Origin: Pseudoroseicyclus_A sp041714655
GTDB lineage: Bacteria; Pseudomonadota; Alphaproteobacteria; Rhodobacterales; Rhodobacteraceae
Assembly: GCF_041714655.1 (NCBI RefSeq)
Contig: NZ_CP168219.1
Span: forward strand, 2,356,001-2,420,000
Direction: 5' to 3'
DNA: 64,000 nucleotides
The notes under the pieces were generated by a model. The model was not told the DNA's origin. It did no database searches and saw only the letters and a program-made list of their open reading frames with translations. Position numbers and translations under genes: made by a program. Of the stretch, positions 51,386 to 58,348 are shown one piece after another; the first letter of the stretch is position 1; each line of letters starts with the position of its first letter.

Positions 51386-51456
51386 GCAAGGGATTTCCCT
51401 TGCTTTGCGCAGAGCAACGACATACCCTTGCTTTAAACCAAAGCAGGGGTTTTTCT
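51384..51456. promoter_or_regulatory. AAGCAAGGG palindromes between sufT and the SatD-like gene
   Basis: AAGCAAGGGA-TT-TCCCTTGCTT (51384-51405) is a perfect 10-bp inverted repeat that covers the sufT stop codon. A second, imperfect one, CCCTTGCTTT-AAACC-AAAGCAGGGG (51425-51449), lies just before the next start, with a further CTTTGCTC. They may be operators for the SatD-like protein, which has a C-terminal helix-turn-helix. Confidence 0.6.
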
Positions 51457-52089
51457 TTGCTCAGACCCAAGAGCGCCATCGCTGCCGTGCTGACCGGCGA
51501 CATCGTCGGCTCGACGAAGCTCTCCTTCGCAGCGCTGGGCGCGGCGCTCGAGGCGCTTGCCGCCGTGGCCCTGCGCGAGGGCGCCCCTTTCGACCGGCAC
51601 CGGGGCGATGGCTGGCAGATCCACCTGGCCCGCCCGCGCCGGGCGCTCCGTCTCGCCCTTCGCCTCAGCGCCATCTCCGCCCTGCCCTCCCGGCCCGCCA
51701 CCAGGATCGCCATCGGCATCGGCCAGGCAAGCCTGCCCGCGGAGGGCGATATCGCCGCCGGCAGCGGCCCGGCCTTCGAAACCTCCGGCCGGCTCCTCGA
51801 CAGGATGCCCGCGGGCGACCGGCTGGCCATCGCCGGCCCGGGGGTGAACGCCCTTCACGAGGCCCTCCTCGCCACCTGCGGCGAGATCGCCGGCCGCTGG
51901 ACCGTCGGCCAGGCGGAGGCCATCGCCACCGCGCTCGACCTTCTCGGCAGCCCCGACGATCCGCCCCGCCACGAGGATATCGCCGAGCGCCTCGGTATCA
52001 CCCGGCAGGCGACGCAGGCGCGGCTTGCCGGGGCGGGGTGGAATGTGCTCCTCAGGGCCATCGCCGCTTGGGAGGAGGAGGCCCCGTGA
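51457..52089 (+). CDS. SatD-like protein with C-terminal helix-turn-helix
   Basis: The 210-residue protein begins near AAVLTGDIVGSTKLSFAALG and has FDRHRGDGWQIHLARPRRAL and TRIAIGIGQASLP, a layout that resembles nucleotide-cyclase-like folds but without obvious catalytic metal-binding pairs, as in the SatD family. A C-terminal helix-turn-helix (HEDIAERLGITRQATQARLAGAG) could bind DNA. I chose the TTG at 51457, which has AGGGG seven bases upstream; a GTG at 51487 is the alternative. The stop overlaps the DUF3307 start (GTGA). Confidence 0.8.
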   Translation: MLRPKSAIAAVLTGDIVGSTKLSFAALGAALEALAAVALREGAPFDRHRGDGWQIHLARPRRALRLALRLSAISALPSRPATRIAIGIGQASLPAEGDIAAGSGPAFETSGRLLDRMPAGDRLAIAGPGVNALHEALLATCGEIAGRWTVGQAEAIATALDLLGSPDDPPRHEDIAERLGITRQATQARLAGAGWNVLLRAIAAWEEEAP

Positions 52090-52799
52090 TCGAGACCTTC
52101 GCCATCGCCATCGCCGCCCATGCCGCGGGGGATTTCCTCTTCCAGAGCGGCGCCATGGCGCGGGGCAAGGCGGCTGGCCGGCTCGGCGTGCTTGCCGCGC
52201 ATACGACCGTCCACCTCGCCCTTCTGCTCCTGCTCTTCGCGCCGACCACGCCCGAGGCCGCCGCCGCTCTCCTCGCCCTGGCCCTCGCGCATCTGGTTAT
52301 CGACGCCGCCAAGGCGCTCTCGGGTCGCGACGGCCTTGCCGCCTTCGCCGCCGACCAGGCGCTGCACCTCGCCAGCCTCGCCGCGCTCGCGGCGCTGATG
52401 CCGGGGCTCTGGGACGCCAGCCTCTGGGCGCCCCTCGCGCCGGAGGCGCCCCGGCTCCTCCTCCTCGGCGCCGCGCTCATCCTCGCGACCCGCGCCGGCA
52501 GCTTTGCCATCGCCCGGCTCATGCAGGCGCTGGCGCCGGAGGGGCTGCCGGGCGAGACCGGCCTGGCGCGCGGCGGCGCCGCCATCGGCTATCTCGAGCG
52601 GGGGCTGATCGTCGTGCTGATGCTCGCCGGCCAGCCCGGCTCCATCGGCTTCCTCATCGCCGCCAAGTCGATCCTGCGCTTCGGCACGGTGGCGGAGAAC
52701 CGGGCGGCGTCGGAATATGTGATCATCGGCACGCTCGCCTCCTTCGGCTGGGCCATCGCCGTGACCGCCGCAGCACAGGCGCTCGCCGCGCGCCTCTGA
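52086..52799 (+). CDS. DUF3307 membrane protein
   Basis: The 237-residue protein has about six hydrophobic segments. It starts IETFAIAIAAHAAGDFLFQS, the HxxxDF pattern of DUF3307, has LAHLVIDAAKALSG in the middle, and ends with IGFLIAAKSILRFG and EYVIIGTLASFGWAI. The GTG start overlaps the SatD-like stop, so the pair is coupled. In other bacteria DUF3307 genes sit beside SatD genes. Function unknown. Confidence 0.88.
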   Translation: MIETFAIAIAAHAAGDFLFQSGAMARGKAAGRLGVLAAHTTVHLALLLLLFAPTTPEAAAALLALALAHLVIDAAKALSGRDGLAAFAADQALHLASLAALAALMPGLWDASLWAPLAPEAPRLLLLGAALILATRAGSFAIARLMQALAPEGLPGETGLARGGAAIGYLERGLIVVLMLAGQPGSIGFLIAAKSILRFGTVAENRAASEYVIIGTLASFGWAIAVTAAAQALAARL

Positions 52800-52929
52800 G
52801 GCTGGCCGGCGGCCGTGACCCGTTGCGCCCGTTGCAGGGGCCTCGGGGCCACCCGCGCCGGAGAACTCCCGGTGGGTCCCTTGAGAGAGGGCGGCGCCTG
52901 CCTTATCTTGGGGGTGTCAGGAGGCCCCG

Positions 52930-53292
52930 ATGTTCTCGATCCCCGGAAAGCAGGCCGTCACACTCACGCCGGCCGCCGCCAAGCAGATCTCTTCGCTCAT
53001 GGAGCGCAAGGGCCATGAGGGCCTGCGCCTCGGCGTCAAGAAGGGCGGCTGTGCGGGGATGGAATATACGCTCGACTATACCGATCAGATCGATCCCAAC
53101 GACGAGGTGGTCGAGCAGGACGGGGCCCGGGTGATGATCGCGCCGATGGCGCAGATGTTCCTCTTCGGCACCGAGATCGACTACGAGGTGTCGCTGCTGG
53201 AATCCGGCTTCCGCTTCCGCAACCCCAACGTGGTGGATGCCTGCGGCTGCGGCGAATCGATCAAGTTCGACGAGAGCCTCGGCGCCTCCTGA
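52930..53292 (+). CDS. A-type iron-sulfur carrier protein (IscA/SufA/ErpA family)
   Basis: The 120-residue protein has the three conserved Cys: one in KKGGCAGMEYTLDY and two in the C-terminal ACGCGESIKF. It carries nascent Fe-S clusters to apoproteins. AGGAGG lies just before the ATG. Which of IscA, SufA or ErpA it corresponds to cannot be settled from sequence alone. Confidence 0.93.
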   Translation: MFSIPGKQAVTLTPAAAKQISSLMERKGHEGLRLGVKKGGCAGMEYTLDYTDQIDPNDEVVEQDGARVMIAPMAQMFLFGTEIDYEVSLLESGFRFRNPNVVDACGCGESIKFDESLGAS

Positions 53293-53386
53293 GGCGGCCG
53301 CGCGCCCGTTGGCGCAAACAGCTCCCCCCGCCGATTGATCCGCCCCGCCCCGGCTGCTAGCCGTCGGGGGAAGGGGAGGATCCGTC

Positions 53387-54130
53387 ATGCCGCAGAAGCT
53401 TGCCGCCGGAAACTGGAAGATGAACGGGCTGAGGAGCGCGCTGGACGAGCTCGGCGCCCTCGCCGCCGCCCATCCCGCGCCCGGGGTGGGTGTGCTGATC
53501 TGCCCGCCCGCGACGCTGCTGGCAGAGGTCGCCCGGGCGCTCGATGGCACGGCGCTGACCGCCGGCGGGCAGGATTGCCATGCGGAGCCGAAGGGCGCCC
53601 ATACCGGCGACATCTCGGCAGAGATGCTGGCCGATCTCGGCGCCACCCATGTGATAACGGGCCATTCCGAGCGCCGGGCGGATCACGGAGAGAGCGACGC
53701 TGTGGTCGCCGCCAAGGCCGGGGCCGCCCACCGCGCCGGGCTCACCGCCATCATCTGCCTCGGCGAAAGCCGCGCGCAGCGCGAGGCGAGGGAGCACCTC
53801 TCCGTCATCACCGCCCAGCTCGCCGGCTCGCTGCCCGAGGGCGCGAGCGCCGCCAACACCATCATCGCCTACGAGCCCATCTGGGCCATCGGCACCGGCC
53901 TGACCGCCGGCCCGGCAGAGATCGCCGAGGCCCATGCGGCGCTCCGGGCGGCGCTGGAGGCGCGGCTGGAGGACGGGGCGGAGGTCTCGATCCTCTACGG
54001 CGGCTCGGTGAAGGGGGACAATGCGGCGGAGATCTTCGGCGTGGCCAATGTCGACGGCGCGCTCGTGGGTGGCGCCAGCCTGACGGAGGCGGATTTCTCG
54101 CCCATCATCCGGGCGCTGGCCGAAGCCTGA
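53387..54130 (+). CDS. tpiA: Triosephosphate isomerase
   Basis: TpiA interconverts dihydroxyacetone phosphate and glyceraldehyde 3-phosphate. The motifs are AAGNWKMNG (Lys at the phosphate site), VITGHSERR with the catalytic His, and IIAYEPIWAIGTGLTAG with the catalytic Glu, then LYGGSVKGDNA. Length (247) is standard. It ends before a hairpin-rich repeat. No other glycolysis gene is in the window. Confidence 0.97.
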   Translation: MPQKLAAGNWKMNGLRSALDELGALAAAHPAPGVGVLICPPATLLAEVARALDGTALTAGGQDCHAEPKGAHTGDISAEMLADLGATHVITGHSERRADHGESDAVVAAKAGAAHRAGLTAIICLGESRAQREAREHLSVITAQLAGSLPEGASAANTIIAYEPIWAIGTGLTAGPAEIAEAHAALRAALEARLEDGAEVSILYGGSVKGDNAAEIFGVANVDGALVGGASLTEADFSPIIRALAEA

Positions 54131-54339
54131 GGGAGGTACGGGGGCTGCCGCCCCCGGCCCCCCGCTTCCTGGGGGCCTTTGGGCCCCCAGACCCCCGGGC
54201 CGGTGGGGGCCAGCCCCCACACCCCCGAGGTATTTTTGGCCAGATGAAAGGGGAAGGCGCTCTCTTGCCTCTGCCCCTTTCCAAATACCGCGGGGGGGTC
54301 CGGGGGGCAGACAGCCCCCCGGCCTCTCAACACGCGCCG
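54131..54339. repeat. Hairpin-plus-tail intergenic repeat, copy 4
   Basis: The converging gap holds CTGGGGGCC-TTT-GGGCCCCCAG and GTGGGGGCCAGCCCCCAC hairpins, then GAGGTATTTTTGGCCAGATG, and a final GGGGGGC-AGACA-GCCCCCC hairpin. It matches copy 3 in order and tail sequence. Likely a bidirectional terminator for tpiA and dctM. Confidence 0.7.
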
Positions 54340-55797
54340 TCAGTTGACGATGATCTCCGGCCCCATCACCGCATTCGGCAGCACCGTCGAGATCCAGGGC
54401 ACATAGGTGATCAGGATCAGGAAGACGAAGAGCACCGCGAGGAAGGGCAGCGCCGCGCGGACGACCCGCATCACCGGCATGCCGGCGACGCCGGAGGTGA
54501 CGAAGAGGTTGAGGCCGACGGGCGGCGTGATCATCCCGATCTCCATGTTCACCACCATGATGATGCCGAGATGGATCGGGTCGATCCCGAGCTCGATGGC
54601 GATGGGAAAGACCAGCGGCGCCACGATGACGATGAGGCCCGAGGGCTCCATGAACTGGCCGCCGATGAGCAGGATCACGTTGACGACGATCAGGAACACC
54701 ACCGGCCCGAAGCCCGCCGCCAGCATCGCATTGGCGATATGCTGGGGGATCTGCTCGTCGGTCAGCACATGCTTGAGGATCAGCGCATTGGCGATGATGA
54801 ACATCAGCGTGATCGTCAGCCGGCCGGCATCCACCAGCGTCGCCACCGTGTCGCGGTGCCAGAGGGCGGTGACCAGACCCCAGGGCTTGCGATGCAGATG
54901 CGTGAGCTGCCCGCCGTTCGAGGCGGCCGAGAGCGGCCCCATGTCACGGTAGATGAAGGTCGCCACCAGGAAGGCATAGACCGCCGCGACCGCCGCCGCC
55001 TCCGTCGGCGTGAAGATGCCGGGCTTCCAGTGGAGGCCCCGGACGAGGCCGCGGGTGCCGTCGGCCAGTGTCTCGGTATGCAGCCCCCAGGCGGGGAAGC
55101 CGTAGATGCCGCCCATGATGATGACGATGAGCAGAAGCCCCCAGAGCGCGCCGCGGAACGACCGCCAGATCTCGCCCCAGCCCAGCCAGTCGCCCTTCGG
55201 CATGTTCTTGATCTTCGCCATGACGAAGATCGTCACCATCAGCATGACGCCGGCGAGGATGCCGGGGATCACCCCGGCGAGGAACATCCGCCCGACGGAG
55301 ACGTCGGTCGCCGAGGCATAGACCACCATGACGATGGAGGGCGGGATGAGGATGCCGAGCGTGCCGGCATTGCAGATGACGCCCGCCGCGAAGTCGCGCG
55401 TATAGCCGACCTGCCGCATGGCCGCGATGACGATGGAGCCGATGGCCACCACGGTCGCCGGCGACGAACCGGAGAGCGCGGCGAACATCATGCAGGCCAG
55501 GACGCCGGCGATGGCGAGCCCGCCCTGCAGGTGCCCGACGCAAGCGACGGCGAAGCGGATGATCCGCTTGGCGACGCCGCCGGTGGACATGAAGCTCGAC
55601 GCCAGCACGAAGAACGGGATGGCCAGGAGCGTGTAATGCCCCTCCATCGCCTGGTAGAGCGTCTGCGCGATCGAGGCGAGCGACGTCTCGGAGAAGACGA
55701 GGAGGAAGATGATCGAGGACAGGCCGAGGCTGACGGCGATCGGCACGCCGATCATCAGAAGGCCGACGATCAGCACGAAAAGGAGCAGCACATCCAT
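54340..55797 (-). CDS. dctM: TRAP dicarboxylate transporter large permease DctM
   Basis: DctM is the ion-coupled translocator of C4-dicarboxylate TRAP systems. The 485-residue protein has about 13 membrane segments, the FVLASSFMSTGGVAKRI region, AALSGSSPATVVAIGSI, GTLGILIPPSIVMVVYAS, and a C-terminal EIGMITPPVGLNLFV, all typical. An insertion of about 60 residues after ATFIYRD, near the middle, is seen in dicarboxylate-specific members. Its start shares one base with the dctQ stop. Confidence 0.95.
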   Translation of the reverse strand: MDVLLLFVLIVGLLMIGVPIAVSLGLSSIIFLLVFSETSLASIAQTLYQAMEGHYTLLAIPFFVLASSFMSTGGVAKRIIRFAVACVGHLQGGLAIAGVLACMMFAALSGSSPATVVAIGSIVIAAMRQVGYTRDFAAGVICNAGTLGILIPPSIVMVVYASATDVSVGRMFLAGVIPGILAGVMLMVTIFVMAKIKNMPKGDWLGWGEIWRSFRGALWGLLLIVIIMGGIYGFPAWGLHTETLADGTRGLVRGLHWKPGIFTPTEAAAVAAVYAFLVATFIYRDMGPLSAASNGGQLTHLHRKPWGLVTALWHRDTVATLVDAGRLTITLMFIIANALILKHVLTDEQIPQHIANAMLAAGFGPVVFLIVVNVILLIGGQFMEPSGLIVIVAPLVFPIAIELGIDPIHLGIIMVVNMEIGMITPPVGLNLFVTSGVAGMPVMRVVRAALPFLAVLFVFLILITYVPWISTVLPNAVMGPEIIVN

Positions 55798-56465
55798 CAG
55801 TCGACCCTCACCGCGGCAACGTCGTCTTCCGCCTCGTGTGAGACGATCAGGCTGTCCCGCCGCCCCCTGAGCACGCCGATGCTCGCCTCGATGATCCGCA
55901 GAAGCATCAGGAGCACGCCGACAGGCAGGATGACGTAGGGAATGAAGCGGGGCAGCTTGTCATAGGCCTCGCCGTAGTTGAACCGCTCGGCGAGGAACTC
56001 CTCGCAGCAGAAGAGCGGCACCTGCTCGGTCATGTAGAAGGCCTGGTCACGGGTGCGCTCATCGAAGCCGGTGGGGAACCAGCGGCCCTCGGTGCGCTCG
56101 TAGCCGGCGAACGGCGCCCAGTAATCCCAGGCCCCCTTCATCATCAGCCCGCCATAGGCGAGGCAGGCGAGGCACGACAGGAGCACCAGCCCCCGGCGGA
56201 GCGGGGCGCCGACGACGTTGAGTAGGGCATCCACCCCCAGATGCGCCGTCTTCTTGAACCCGTAGGAGATGCCGAAGAGCACCAGCCAGGCAAAGAGGAT
56301 CAGCGTCACCTCCAGCCCCCACAGGAGGCTCTCGTTGAAGACATAGCGCAGGACGACGTTGACGAACGTCACGAGCGTCATGGCGCCGAGGAGGAGCGCG
56401 ATCACGATCTCCTCCAGATACTCGATGATGCGGCCGGCGCGGCCCATGGCCCTTGGCTCGGTCAT
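55797..56465 (-). CDS. dctQ: TRAP dicarboxylate transporter small permease DctQ
   Basis: DctQ is the four-helix partner of DctM. The 222-residue protein has membrane segments near 17-38, 52-72, 88-108 and 170-190, and the conserved ITFVNVVLRYVFNESLLWGLE-like pattern (here TFVNVVLRYVFNESLLWGLE). The loop between the third and fourth segments is unusually long (about 60 residues, FAGYERTEGRWFPTGFDERT), a feature of the longer dicarboxylate DctQ. It overlaps dctM by one base. Confidence 0.93.
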   Translation of the reverse strand: MTEPRAMGRAGRIIEYLEEIVIALLLGAMTLVTFVNVVLRYVFNESLLWGLEVTLILFAWLVLFGISYGFKKTAHLGVDALLNVVGAPLRRGLVLLSCLACLAYGGLMMKGAWDYWAPFAGYERTEGRWFPTGFDERTRDQAFYMTEQVPLFCCEEFLAERFNYGEAYDKLPRFIPYVILPVGVLLMLLRIIEASIGVLRGRRDSLIVSHEAEDDVAAVRVD

Positions 56466-56516
56466 TTCCCCCTCCCCTCATGAAGGCGGCCCGGGGGAAA
56501 CCCCAGGCCGCAAGGT

Positions 56517-56545
56517 GGCGCCCCGCCTCCCCCAAGGGGGGCGCC
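56517..56545 (-). promoter_or_regulatory. Intercistronic hairpin between dctP and dctQ
   Basis: GGCGCCCC (56517-56524) pairs with GGGGCGCC (56538-56545), with a further CCCCC/GGG pairing inside. On the minus strand it lies just behind the dctP stop and before dctQ. Such hairpins in dctPQM operons are thought to stabilise the dctP message or dampen readthrough, giving more binding protein than permease. Confidence 0.65.
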
Positions 56546-56556
56546 CAAATCGACGC

Positions 56557-57567
56557 TCACATGGCGAATTCTTCGTTGAACGCTTGCGCGGCGTCGATGT
56601 TCTCCTGGCCGACATCGCCGACGAACTGCTCCCAGACGGGCAGCATTGCGTCGACCCAGGCCTGACGCTGCTCGGGCGTCAGCTCGCGGATCTCGGTCCC
56701 GGCGTCGAGGATCGCCTGACGGGCCTCGGCATCCACCTGGTTGACGGCGGCGTTCCGCTCGGCGGTCACCTCGTCGAGGATGGTGAGGAGCTGGTCACGC
56801 ACCTCGGGCTCGAGGCTGTCGAGGAAGTCCACCGAGGTCACGACGAGGTAGTCGAGCACGCCGTGGTTGGTCTCGGTGATGCCGTCCTGCACCTCGAAGA
56901 ACTTCTGGCCGTAGATGTTTGACCAGGTGTTCTCCTGCCCGTCGACGACGCCGGTCTGCAGGGCGCCGTAGACTTCGGAGAAGGCCATCGGCTGGGGGCT
57001 CGCGTCGAGCGCTTCCATCTGCGCGACGAGCACGTCGGAAGGCTGCACGCGGAACTTGAGGCCCGCGGCGTCGCCCGGCTCGAGAAGCGGCACGTTGGCC
57101 GAGAACTGCTTGAGGCCGTTGTGCCAGAAGCCGAGCCCCTGCAGGCCGCGGCGCTGCATCGAATCGAGCATCGCGGCGCCGGCGTCGGAGAGCTGGAAGG
57201 CCTCGACCGCTTCGATGTTCGCGAACATGAAGGGCAGGTCGAAGATGCGGAAGACCTTGGTGAAGGTCTCGAACTTGCTGAGCGACGGCGCGGCGAACTG
57301 CACGTCGCCCTGCAGCATGGCCTCGAGCACCTGGTCGTCGTCATAGAGCGTGGAGTTCGGGTAGACCTCCATGCACATCGTGCCTTCCATCTCGGCATTG
57401 ACGCGCTCGGCGAAGAGCGCGGCGGCGATGCCCTTGGGATGGTTGTCGGTGTTGGTCACATGGGCGAACTTGACGACGATCTCGCCGTCGTCGCAGCCCA
57501 TGGGGTCGGCGCTGGCAGCACCCGCAACAAGCGCGGCGGCGGCGGCAACAGTGAACAGATTTCTCAT
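56557..57567 (-). CDS. dctP: TRAP dicarboxylate-binding protein DctP
   Basis: DctP is the periplasmic solute receptor. The 336-residue protein has a signal peptide (NLFTVAAAAALVAGAASADP), then VKFAHVTNTDNHPKGIAAALFAERV, the conserved Arg region FRVQPSDVLVAQMEALDASPQPMAFSEVYGALQTGVVDGQENTWS (quoted in part: MAFSEVYGALQTGVVDGQEN) and C-terminal TPEQRQAWVDAMLPVWEQF. The ATG at 57567 has GGGAGGATC upstream. The start of the dctPQM operon is controlled from the 276-bp region behind it. Confidence 0.95.
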   Translation of the reverse strand: MRNLFTVAAAAALVAGAASADPMGCDDGEIVVKFAHVTNTDNHPKGIAAALFAERVNAEMEGTMCMEVYPNSTLYDDDQVLEAMLQGDVQFAAPSLSKFETFTKVFRIFDLPFMFANIEAVEAFQLSDAGAAMLDSMQRRGLQGLGFWHNGLKQFSANVPLLEPGDAAGLKFRVQPSDVLVAQMEALDASPQPMAFSEVYGALQTGVVDGQENTWSNIYGQKFFEVQDGITETNHGVLDYLVVTSVDFLDSLEPEVRDQLLTILDEVTAERNAAVNQVDAEARQAILDAGTEIRELTPEQRQAWVDAMLPVWEQFVGDVGQENIDAAQAFNEEFAM

Positions 57568-57677
57568 GGCGATCCTCCCTCTCGGTCCGGGCGTCGGACC
57601 AGATCGGCGCCAAGATGCGCTCACTCGGCAATCACGCAAGCGTCATGAGGGCCGAGACAAGGCGCCGGCGATTTTCC

Positions 57678-57690
57678 ATTGTTAAACAAT
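57678..57690. promoter_or_regulatory. ATTGTT-A-AACAAT palindrome upstream of dctP
   Basis: This perfect 13-bp palindrome lies 111 bases upstream of dctP and is an A+T-rich spot in G+C-rich DNA. It resembles operators of GntR-type repressors, often found near TRAP operons. Alternatively it forms part of the promoter. Confidence 0.5.
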
Positions 57691-57740
57691 TGGTTGCGCC
57701 GTCACCGCGGCGCGGCCGGCCGGAAATGCTGCGCTGCGGA

Positions 57741-57790
57741 TGCGGATCACCGCACAGCGGCGGGCGGCTCTTGTGCGGAAATCCGCACAA
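57741..57790. promoter_or_regulatory. Tandem DctD-like palindromes upstream of dctP
   Basis: TTGTGCGGAAATCCGCACAA (57771-57790) is a perfect 20-bp palindrome; TGCGG-ATCA-CCGCA (57741-57754) is a weaker, partial form of the same site. Their positions, 174-223 bases upstream of dctP, and the sequence fit what I recall of tandem DctD activation sites of rhizobial dctA. The dctD-like gene is 0.6 kb away. Confidence 0.75.
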
Positions 57791-57843
57791 TCTTGCCGGA
57801 GGCCCGCGCCAGGCGCGGCCGGGCCTCCGGGGCGTTCGGAGTC

Positions 57844-58230
57844 TCAGAGCGCCGCCACCGCCTCTTCCAGAAGGCCCCGCACCCCGCCGGCGATCTCGCC
57901 GAGCGAGGGGTTCTCGACGGCGGACATCGAGGCGATCGGGTCGACGGCGCTGACCTCCACCCCGCCCTCGACTTCGCGCAGAATGACGTTGCAGGGCAGC
58001 ATGGCGCCGATGCGCGGCTCGGCCCCGATGGCCTGGAAGGCAAGCTTTGGGTTGCAGGCGCCGAGGATCTTGTAGCACGGCAAATCCTCGCCGATCTTCG
58101 CCTTCATTGTGGCCTGGACGTCGATCTCGGTCAGCACGCCGAAGCCGCGCTCGCCGAGCGCCGCGCGGGTGCGCGCCTCGGCCTCTTCCATGGTGCAGCC
58201 GGTCAGAATTCGGTCGATGGTATAGGCCAT
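57844..58230 (-). CDS. DUF302 protein
   Basis: The 128-residue soluble protein has the DUF302 pattern: EEAEARTRAALGERGFGVLTEIDVQATMK, CYKILGACNPKLAFQAI and LPCNVILREVEGGVEVSAVDP. The family has no settled function; some members bind metals or tetrapyrroles. It lies between the dct regulator genes and dctP on the same strand. Confidence 0.92.
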   Translation of the reverse strand: MAYTIDRILTGCTMEEAEARTRAALGERGFGVLTEIDVQATMKAKIGEDLPCYKILGACNPKLAFQAIGAEPRIGAMLPCNVILREVEGGVEVSAVDPIASMSAVENPSLGEIAGGVRGLLEEAVAAL

Positions 58231-58348
58231 GATGCCCTCCTCTAGCGCCCCGCTCCCGCCCCGATCCTCGCGTGCCGGGACGGGCGGTGCAATGCCGCTG
58301 ACGTTGTGTCCATGAGGGCCCGGCGCAAGGCCGGAGCCGCGCGGGGGG

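Noticed and set aside
57642..57656. Possible sigma54 -24/-12 promoter for dctP (GG-N10-GC)
   Set aside because: Only the GG and GC pairs fit; the flanking TGGCAC and TTGC bases do not. The regulator lacks GAFTGA, so a sigma54 promoter is not supported.
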